From Clostridium sp. CAG:967 (GTDB taxonomy: Bacteria; Cyanobacteriota; Vampirovibrionia; Gastranaerophilales; Gastranaerophilaceae): 13,143 nt of DNA. The position numbers and the translations under genes are program-made. This document shows, one piece after another, positions 7,570 to 12,201 of this stretch (position 1 is the stretch's first letter; the number at the start of each line of letters is the position of its first letter). A model generated the notes under the pieces. The model saw only the letters and a program-made list of their open reading frames with translations, made no database searches and was not told the DNA's origin. Location of the stretch: positions 1 to 13,143 of the forward strand of contig HF991452.1 of NCBI GenBank assembly GCA_000433095.1. Direction: 5' to 3'.

Positions 7570-8037
7570 TTATATATTCATCTCTACTACTTTTTCCAGG
7601 TCTAACCTGAATGCTCTCAAAGTTTCCTGTACTCTGTCCACTTCTTCAGGTGTAATTTTTTTTGTAACACCATCGAAATATCTTTTAATTTTTTTGTTAA
7701 TTGTATCTAATTCTTTGTAACCGTCTTCGGTTATCCCCATTTTCTTAACAAGTCTGTTATTTTTTGTATCAATAAATCGGGTAATAAATCCTTTTTCTTC
7801 CAGAGAATTCAAAATTCTACCGGTATTTGCTCTATCTTTTATAATCAGTTTTGCTAAATCTCTCTGACAGATTCCTGCATTAATGGAAACAGTATCCAAT
7901 GCCGCATACTCATCCATAGACAAGCTTATGTCAAGTTTTTTAAACAATTGAGAAGTTAATATTCTCATCAATCTTGCTGCCTGTTCCAGTTCATAATGTA
8001 TACTGTCTGTATAATGTAATAATTTGTTATCTGCCAT
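7570..8037 (-). CDS. MarR-family winged-helix repressor of the efflux operon
   Basis: A 155-residue MarR-type regulator, usual length for the family. It has an N-terminal dimerisation helix (about 8-33), the winged helix-turn-helix with helix 'QRDLAKLIIKDRANTGRIL' spanning about 58-76 and NSLEEKGFITR at 77-87, the wing DTKNNRLVKKMGIT (90-103) containing the D-x(4)-R DNA-contact motif, and a C-terminal dimerisation helix. MarR proteins bind palindromes as dimers and release on drug or phenolic ligand binding. First gene of an operon with emrA and two emrB-like genes, divergent from the TolC-type gene, so it most likely represses itself and the pump. The ATG at 8037 is preferred: GGAA lies 4-5 nt before it. 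A TTG three codons upstream (8046) is possible but has no ribosome binding site. A TATAAT at 8052-8057 gives a predicted start near 8045 and a leader of about 8 nt. Confidence 0.9.
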   Translation of the reverse strand: MADNKLLHYTDSIHYELEQAARLMRILTSQLFKKLDISLSMDEYAALDTVSINAGICQRDLAKLIIKDRANTGRILNSLEEKGFITRFIDTKNNRLVKKMGITEDGYKELDTINKKIKRYFDGVTKKITPEEVDRVQETLRAFRLDLEKVVEMNI

Positions 8038-8140
8038 AGTTTCCAATTAGTATTATAATTTAAATTATTATTTTATGTTATGTTGTAAAAAATATATGTT
8101 GCATTTACAACAATATTATGCTAACATATGATTGTAAAAA
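8038..8140. promoter_or_regulatory. Divergent marR/tolC regulatory region with MarR-like operators
   Basis: This very AT-rich gap contains overlapping inverted repeats. ATATGTTGCAT (8094-8104) faces ATGCTAACATAT (8118-8129), a palindrome with one inserted base. GTTGTAAA (8082-8089) faces TTTACAAC (8104-8111). A third TTGTAAA occurs at 8132-8138. A plus-strand promoter TTGCAT (8099-8104), 17 nt, TAACAT (8122-8127) lies right inside the first palindrome, and a minus-strand TATAAT (8052-8057) serves marR. Occupancy of the palindrome would block the plus-strand promoter directly. Repeats are read from sequence; MarR binding is inferred from context. Confidence 0.6.
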
Positions 8141-8185
8141 ATGCAAGCACTAAAAATTAAAGTAAAGAAAAAGGAAAACAAAAGC

Positions 8186-9604
8186 GTGAAAAAGGTTATA
8201 TCTATAGCATTATTAGCAAGTTTTGTAAGCATGAATTTCATGCCTGTACTTGCCGTTGAAAACAATGATTTTTCTACAGCATCCCCGAAACAATTCAAAA
8301 GCATGGTTAAGAAAAACAAAAAAACTAAAAACAGCGATGATTATAAATTCGCTTATGTGAATATGAACTGGTGGGACAATTTTAATGATGATTTATTAAA
8401 CAGTTATATAGAAAAAGCTGTTCTAAATAACTATGATTTGAAAATGGCATCAATAAACGTTGAAGAATATTATCAAAACGTAAGAAACCAATTTGCAAAA
8501 GAATTGCCGTCAGCAACCGTAGGCGGAGCTCCTGCTTTCCTGAAAATGCCCGGTAAAACAAGTACTGAAATGTCTTTTGCAGTGCCGGCAATTGTTAGTT
8601 ACGAAGCTGATATCTTCCTGAAAAACAGAGATAAAACCAAAGCCGTTAAAAAATTGTATGAAGGTTCAAAACTTGATGAAAGAGCAGCATACATTTCCAT
8701 AGCTTCAGCAGTCGGAACTACTTATCTTAACATTATTAAACTTGACAAAACAATTGAACTTCAAGAACAAATCGTTAATTCAAGACAAAGTATTTATGAT
8801 TTGATGCTTGCAAGAAACAAAGAAGGCTTAACATCAACTGCTGACACAATAAAAGCAAACAAATCTTTAGTTCAGGGCCAAACCGATTTAATAGAGTTGA
8901 AAAAACAAAGAGAGCAATTACTTCACCAATTCTGCGTACTTCTTGGCGAAAGCCCTGAAAATGCACATTCAATCGAAAGAACTTCACTTGATAATTTAAA
9001 TTATCAGCTTGCTGTTCCTTCACAAATACCGTCAGAAATTATTACTCAAAGACCTGACTACATCAGAGCAGAATTAATGGTAGAAAAAGCAGGTATTGAC
9101 GTAAAAGTAGCTAAAAAAGAGTTCCTTCCGTCAATAAACATCTTAGGTCTGGCTTTGTTCAACGCAGGCGATATCGGAAGCGTGTTTACTACAAAAAATA
9201 TGCTAATGGGTCTTGCAGGCGGTATAATGGCTCCTTTGTTCACAGGCGGATCATTAACAGCTAATTTGAGATTGAAAAAAGCAACTTATGAAAGAGTTCT
9301 GCAAGATTACTACAAAACCAACCTGACCGCAATTCAGGAAGTAAACGATGCTCTTGTTGCAGCTAAACTTGACAAAGACAAAATGGCTCAAACAATGAAA
9401 CAGGCAGAACTGGAAAAATCAGATTACAAATACAATGAGCATAAATATAATGAGGGAACAATTTCCAAGCTGGACTTAATCCAGTATCACGAAAATCTAC
9501 TAACAATAGATAAACTCGTTGCCCAGCAAAAAGTAGAATGCATGGTAGATGCAATCGGACTTTACAAAGCTACTGGCAGCAAACCATACGACTACGTAAA
9601 CTAA
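8186..9604 (+). CDS. TolC/NodT-type outer membrane efflux factor
   Basis: A 472-residue outer-membrane channel of the TolC superfamily (NodT/OprM branch) that should form the trimeric exit duct for the EmrA-EmrB pumps encoded divergently. Start: GTG 8186 is preferred, because it follows AAGGA and opens a textbook signal peptide (VKK, hydrophobic to about 23, cleavage near V-L-A). The ATG at 8141 would add 15 lysine-rich residues in front, has no ribosome binding site and would start about 7 nt after the predicted transcription start; it cannot be excluded. Two internal repeats are visible: about 63-255 (YEADIFLKNRDK at 139-150) and about 275-462, the latter opening with QRPDYIRAE (288-296), the classic second-repeat signature, then AKKEFLPSINI. 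Long helical segments with heptad-like character follow each. No lipid-attachment cysteine is present after the signal, unlike many NodT/OprM proteins. Ends with its own strong terminator. Confidence 0.9.
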   Translation: MKKVISIALLASFVSMNFMPVLAVENNDFSTASPKQFKSMVKKNKKTKNSDDYKFAYVNMNWWDNFNDDLLNSYIEKAVLNNYDLKMASINVEEYYQNVRNQFAKELPSATVGGAPAFLKMPGKTSTEMSFAVPAIVSYEADIFLKNRDKTKAVKKLYEGSKLDERAAYISIASAVGTTYLNIIKLDKTIELQEQIVNSRQSIYDLMLARNKEGLTSTADTIKANKSLVQGQTDLIELKKQREQLLHQFCVLLGESPENAHSIERTSLDNLNYQLAVPSQIPSEIITQRPDYIRAELMVEKAGIDVKVAKKEFLPSINILGLALFNAGDIGSVFTTKNMLMGLAGGIMAPLFTGGSLTANLRLKKATYERVLQDYYKTNLTAIQEVNDALVAAKLDKDKMAQTMKQAELEKSDYKYNEHKYNEGTISKLDLIQYHENLLTIDKLVAQQKVECMVDAIGLYKATGSKPYDYVN

Positions 9605-9627
9605 AAAACATATAATCATCACCTCTT

Positions 9628-9649
9628 TACTTTAAAAATAATTAAAGTA
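9628..9649 (+). repeat. AT-rich inverted repeat after the TolC-type gene
   Basis: TACTTTAA (9628-9635) and TTAAAGTA (9642-9649) form a perfect 8-bp stem with a 6-nt loop, 3 nt before the main terminator. It could act as an accessory 3' hairpin. With no GC pairs to speak of, it is weak by itself. Confidence 0.4.
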
Positions 9650-9652
9650 ATG

Positions 9653-9686
9653 TGCCTGCAAGTCTCACTATTGCAGGCATTTTTTT
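9653..9686 (+). terminator. Rho-independent terminator of the TolC-type gene
   Basis: TGCCTGCAA (9653-9661) pairs perfectly with TTGCAGGCA (9671-9679), followed by seven T. The right arm and loop also contain the last codons and stop (TAG, complement of 9668-9670) of the convergent DUF1796-like gene, so that gene ends inside the terminator. On the minus strand no T-run follows, so it works for the plus strand only. Confidence 0.88.
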
Positions 9687-10426
9687 ATTTCATCACCGAC
9701 TTTCCTGCAAAATCTTGAATACTTGTCATCAATCTCTCCGTAATCGTTAATAAAACTTTTAATCCAGGTTCCGTCATTAATTTTGAAATCTTGAATAATG
9801 ACATATATATCTGGATTTGAAATAATTATATCTTTAGCTGTAAGAATAATAATTCTGAACGGTCTGCCGTTTCTTTTGTTTTCTAACACAGAATATAATT
9901 TTTCGATTGCGTTCGCATCAATTAGATTATCAAAATCAGCGTAAATGAAGTAAATCGATTTTTCAGATTTCATAAGCTCTAAAAAGTTACTAATTCTTTT
10001 TTTGTAGCGAATAATGAAATGTTCTTTAATGAGTTTGTAATCGTGTGGATACAATTCCTTTGATATATTCAGATTATCAAAATAATTTTCAAAATCAGTT
10101 TCAATAAGTTTAATAGTTTTACTTAAATCAAAGCTTCTGCACAAATCAAACGGGAGTGTTTTTTCGCCGTAAATTTTACGTGGTTTGAGTTTAACAGCAG
10201 TAGTAAGCACTCTAGGCAGACAGTCGCATCCTAGAGAAACAATGTGAAAATTTTGTTTTTTAAACCTTATGTAATCTGCATAAGAAAAGTAGAACAAAAA
10301 GTTTCTAACGTTCTTTCTGAGCTTTTCAGGAAAGATGAAGAAGGTTAAGAGTTTTATAAGTAATTTTTTTAGTTTGAGTAGATTTGTGACTATCACAAGA
10401 CCAAAAATAGAATGTTGTTCACACAT
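9668..10426 (-). CDS. DUF1796-like putative papain-like cysteine peptidase
   Basis: A 252-residue protein that looks like the DUF1796 family (putative papain-like cysteine peptidase, often found near surface-polysaccharide or glycosyltransferase genes). Visible landmarks: VSLGCDCLPR at 63-72, matching the family's SLG-x-x-C start with C69 as candidate nucleophile; PFDLCRSFD at 92-100, matching the usual PFDW block; and the RYKKRISNFLELMKSEKSIYFIYAD run, split around 150-175, typical of the family's middle. The first 45 residues are extra, hydrophobic-basic (LLKLKKLLIKLLTFFIF) and may bind the membrane. The start is uncertain: ATG 10426 lies about 1 nt from the predicted transcription start and inside an Xre operator; a TTG at 10462 is the -35 box itself and is rejected; a GTG at codon 11 (V11) is a weak alternative. 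Divergent from xre1 and probably controlled by it. Catalytic activity is inferred only. Confidence 0.7.
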   Translation of the reverse strand: MCEQHSIFGLVIVTNLLKLKKLLIKLLTFFIFPEKLRKNVRNFLFYFSYADYIRFKKQNFHIVSLGCDCLPRVLTTAVKLKPRKIYGEKTLPFDLCRSFDLSKTIKLIETDFENYFDNLNISKELYPHDYKLIKEHFIIRYKKRISNFLELMKSEKSIYFIYADFDNLIDANAIEKLYSVLENKRNGRPFRIIILTAKDIIISNPDIYVIIQDFKINDGTWIKSFINDYGEIDDKYSRFCRKVGDEIKKCLQ

Positions 10427-10431
10427 ATGAA
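10418..10431. promoter_or_regulatory. Xre operator a (first pair, distal)
   Basis: TTCACA-CA-TATGAA, a 14-bp near-palindrome. It overlaps the ATG (10424-10426) and the predicted transcription start of the DUF1796-like gene and touches the -35 region of xre1, so one bound dimer could silence both directions. Confidence 0.6.
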
Positions 10432-10459
10432 CTATTATATATAGAAATTTTGTTAATAT
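10431..10459 (+). promoter_or_regulatory. xre1 promoter
   Basis: TAATAT (10454-10459) lies 17 nt after ACTATT (10431-10436). The -35 is poor, but the identical pair with the same spacing recurs in front of xre2, which supports its use. Predicted start near 10466, leader about 30 nt, without a clear ribosome binding site. Confidence 0.5.
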
Positions 10460-10462
10460 CAA
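10434..10462 (-). promoter_or_regulatory. Promoter of the DUF1796-like gene
   Basis: On the minus strand TTGATA (10457-10462), exactly 17 nt, TATAAT (10434-10439): a near-consensus sigma-70 promoter. Predicted start 10427, one base before the ATG at 10426, giving a leaderless transcript. It faces and overlaps the xre1 promoter. Confidence 0.65.
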
Positions 10463-10468
10463 AAAAAA

Positions 10469-10482
10469 TTCACATGTATGAA
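10469..10482. promoter_or_regulatory. Xre operator b (first pair, proximal)
   Basis: TTCACA-TG-TATGAA, just downstream of the predicted xre1 transcription start and 51 bp (centre to centre) from operator a. A repressor here would block xre1 initiation. It also lies immediately upstream of the -35 of the divergent promoter. Confidence 0.6.
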
Positions 10483-10495
10483 GTTATATTAAAAA

Positions 10496-10741
10496 ATGAA
10501 AGATGAAATTTTCAATCAAATAATTTGTAAACGTATTACTAATTTACGTAAAAAAAATAATCTTACTATGGAAAAACTTGCTTATCAAAGCGGTATTTCT
10601 AAAGGCGGATTAAGCGAGATTGAAAGAAAATTTAAAGAGCCAAGAGCCTTAACTATTTTAAAAATTTGCAGTGGTCTTGGTATTACCATGAAAGATTTTT
10701 TTGATTTCCAAGAAATTGAAGATTATATCAGTGAGCAGTGA
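10496..10741 (+). CDS. Small Xre/Cro-type HTH repressor, copy 1
   Basis: An 81-residue protein that is almost entirely one Xre-family helix-turn-helix domain. Residues 13-70 follow the standard five-helix pattern: KRITNLRKKNNLTMEKLA, then the HTH YQSGISKGGLSEIERK (about 30-45, S-x-x-x-I-E as in SinR/Cro-like proteins), then EPRALTILKICSGLGITMKDFF. The C-terminal tail of about 12 acidic residues (QEIEDYISEQ) may help dimerisation. There is no ligand-binding or protease domain, so it is probably a simple repressor. The ATG at 10496 is the start that aligns with copy 2; no ribosome binding site is visible. 58 of 81 positions are identical (about 72%, counted by eye) to the copy that begins 331 bp downstream. 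Two matching palindromes in its promoter suggest autorepression. Confidence 0.88.
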   Translation: MKDEIFNQIICKRITNLRKKNNLTMEKLAYQSGISKGGLSEIERKFKEPRALTILKICSGLGITMKDFFDFQEIEDYISEQ

Positions 10742-10746
10742 GCTTC

Positions 10747-10760
10747 TTCATACATATGAA
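10747..10760. promoter_or_regulatory. Xre operator c (second pair, distal)
   Basis: TTCATA-CA-TATGAA, the only perfect palindrome of the four (6-bp arms, 2-bp centre), 5 nt after the xre1 stop codon. Same position relative to the xre2 promoter as operator a to xre1. Confidence 0.6.
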
Positions 10761-10788
10761 CTATTGTCCAAAATAATTAGGCTAATAT
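10760..10788 (+). promoter_or_regulatory. xre2 promoter
   Basis: ACTATT (10760-10765), 17 nt, TAATAT (10783-10788), matching the xre1 promoter base for base in both hexamers and in spacing although most of the spacer differs. The overlapping minus-strand promoter found in copy 1 is decayed here: TTGATA has become CTGATA and TATAAT has become GACAAT, fitting the absence of a divergent gene. Confidence 0.5.
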
Positions 10789-10799
10789 CAGGATACAAA

Positions 10800-10813
10800 T
10801 TCACATGTATGAA
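10800..10813. promoter_or_regulatory. Xre operator d (second pair, proximal)
   Basis: TTCACA-TG-TATGAA, identical to operator b, 53 bp centre to centre from operator c. It contains an ATG (10809) that is in frame with xre2, six codons before the preferred start. In copy 1 the equivalent ATG runs into TAA after four codons, which argues against this start. Confidence 0.6.
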
Positions 10814-10826
10814 GTTAGCGTTAATT

Positions 10827-11075
10827 ATGATAAACAAAAAATTTAATAATGTAATATGCAAAAGGATATCAACTCTAAGGAAAGAGCATAATTTAACTCT
10901 GGAACAATTAGCTTATCAAAGTGGAATTTCTAAAGGCGGTTTAAGCGAGATTGAGAGAAATATGAAAGAACCAAGAGCTTATACTATTTTGAGAATTTGC
11001 AGTGGTCTTGGTATTACCATGAAAGATTTTTTTGATTATAACGAAATAGATGATTTTATAAACTCTATATCATAA
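10827..11075 (+). CDS. Small Xre/Cro-type HTH repressor, copy 2
   Basis: An 82-residue paralogue of the gene just upstream, with the same single HTH domain (LAYQSGISKGGLSEIER at 28-44 is identical in both) and an acidic tail (NEIDDFINSIS). Start ATG 10827 is chosen by alignment with copy 1; the frame is open further up to 10701 inside copy 1, but that stretch is the repeated control region. Differences between the copies fall mainly in the first 9 residues, at 45-46 (KF against NM) just after the recognition helix, and in the tail, while the recognition helix is unchanged, so both proteins probably read the same 14-bp operators. It may be transcribed from its own promoter and by read-through from copy 1, since no terminator separates them. 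Ends at a strong bidirectional terminator shared with rpoD. Confidence 0.88.
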   Translation: MINKKFNNVICKRISTLRKEHNLTLEQLAYQSGISKGGLSEIERNMKEPRAYTILRICSGLGITMKDFFDYNEIDDFINSIS

Positions 11076-11103
11076 AAAAAACGGTCCGAAGACCGTTTTT
11101 TTA
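11076..11103. terminator. Bidirectional terminator between xre2 and rpoD
   Basis: ACGGTC (11081-11086) pairs with GACCGT (11091-11096), flanked by A-run on the left and T-run on the right, so each strand reads stem then seven or more U. On the minus strand (rpoD mRNA) the loop is UUCG closed by C-G, the ultra-stable tetraloop; on the plus strand it is CGAA. It begins directly after the xre2 stop and ends directly before the rpoD stop. Confidence 0.92.
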
Positions 11104-12201
11104 TTAACCTTCTACGTATTCTCTCAAACGTTTGCTTCTGTTAGGGTGACGTAGTTTTCTTAAAGCTTTTGCTTCAATCTGTCTGATACGTTCACGAGTT
11201 ACGCCAAACAACTGTCCTACTTCTTCAAGTGTTCTCTGGCGACCGTCGTCCATTCCGAAACGAAGTCTTAAAACATCACGTTCTCTCGGAGAAAGTGTAC
11301 ACAATACTTCGGCTAAATCTTCTCTCAAAAGTTCTGATGCTACTGTTTTAATTGGTGCATCAGCTTCTTTGTCTTCAATGAAGTCGCCAAGGCGTGAATC
11401 TTCTTCTTTTCCGATTGGAGTTTCCAATGATAAAGGCTCTTGTGCTATCTTAATGATTTCACGAAGTTTTGGAATTGAAACGTTCATTTCAATTGCAAGT
11501 TCATCTTCTGTCGGCTTTCTTGAAAGTTCTTGAGCCAAACGTCTTGTAACTTTTTTCAATTTGTTAATGGTTTCAACCATGTGTACGGGAATACGGATTG
11601 TACGTGCCTGATCTGCAATCGCACGTGTAATTGCCTGTCTAATCCACCATGTTGCATAAGTTGAGAATTTAAAGCCTCTTTCGTGATCAAATTTTTCTGC
11701 TGCACGGATTAAGCCCAGGTTGCCTTCCTGAATAAGGTCTAAGAACAACATTCCACGTCCTACATATTTTTTAGCTATACTTACAACCAAACGGAGGTTT
11801 GCCTGAACAAGTTTTCTTTTAGCAATTGCACCAGGTGTGCCGCCTTCAAGAATTTTTCTTGCAAGTTCAATTTCTTCATTAGCTGATAATAATTTAATTC
11901 TTCCGATTTCTCTTAAATATAATCTTACAGGGTCATCAACAGCAATACCTTTTGGTACTTCAAAATCAGTTTCTGTATCTTCCTGAGTGTTCATCATATA
12001 TATATCTTCAAGATGAACTTTGCTTTCAATTTTTTCGGTTACAATATCTTCAATGTTGTCAGTACTAATATCCACGTTCATATAATTCATGCCGTCAGCA
12101 TCAGCTGATAGAGAAGCATCGTCGTCAATTTCGTGTAAATCAAGATTTTCATCATCCATAATACTAACGATAGAGGAGCTTGGTTGTCTTTTCTTAGTCA
12201 T
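11104..12201 (-). CDS. rpoD: Primary sigma factor of RNA polymerase (sigma-70)
   Basis: A 365-residue housekeeping sigma factor that directs RNA polymerase to -35/-10 promoters such as those seen in this window. Residues 1-85 are acidic and low in complexity with no clear region 1.1 fold. Region 1.2 starts at DDPVRLYLREIG (89-100). Region 2 spans about 128-200 with the core-binding DLIQEGNLGLIRAAEKFD (155-172) and the -10 recognition GFKFSTYATWWIRQAI (176-191). Region 3 is about 205-285, including PTEDELA. Region 4 is about 298-362 with RERDVLRLRFG and the -35-binding helix-turn-helix TLEEVGQLFGVTRERIRQIE (324-343), followed by ALRKLRHPNRSKRLREYV. No long non-conserved region is present. The region 4 wording is very close to cyanobacterial SigA. 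The ATG at 12201 has GGAG 7 nt upstream and overlaps the end of dnaG by 8 nt, a coupled macromolecular-synthesis operon. Confidence 0.96.
   Translation of the reverse strand: MTKKRQPSSSIVSIMDDENLDLHEIDDDASLSADADGMNYMNVDISTDNIEDIVTEKIESKVHLEDIYMMNTQEDTETDFEVPKGIAVDDPVRLYLREIGRIKLLSANEEIELARKILEGGTPGAIAKRKLVQANLRLVVSIAKKYVGRGMLFLDLIQEGNLGLIRAAEKFDHERGFKFSTYATWWIRQAITRAIADQARTIRIPVHMVETINKLKKVTRRLAQELSRKPTEDELAIEMNVSIPKLREIIKIAQEPLSLETPIGKEEDSRLGDFIEDKEADAPIKTVASELLREDLAEVLCTLSPRERDVLRLRFGMDDGRQRTLEEVGQLFGVTRERIRQIEAKALRKLRHPNRSKRLREYVEG

Larger units (their letters stand above)
10418..11075 (+). repeat. Tandem duplication of an xre gene with its control region
   Basis: The unit 10418-10741 (operator a, promoter, operator b, xre1) is repeated as 10747-11075. 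Offsets of matching landmarks are 329 bp (first operators), 331 bp (second operators, start codons) and 334 bp (stops). The DNA is most alike in the HTH region; a block of about 43 bp beginning ATTTGCAGTGG (10663 and 10997) is identical. Upstream, CTATT, TAATATCA and TTCACATGTATGAAGTTA are conserved in both copies, while the DUF1796-like gene is not duplicated. Confidence 0.85.

Noticed and set aside
10427..10462. TTG start for the DUF1796-like gene
   Set aside because: This TTG is the -35 hexamer of the predicted promoter, and there is no ribosome binding site.
10418..10813. Palindromes as ends of a mobile element
   Set aside because: No transposase, target duplications or cargo. The palindromes sit at fixed positions relative to promoters, which fits operators.
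10701..10826. Early start for xre2 inside the end of xre1
   Set aside because: The region is the duplicated promoter/operator segment. Alignment with copy 1 places the start at 10827.
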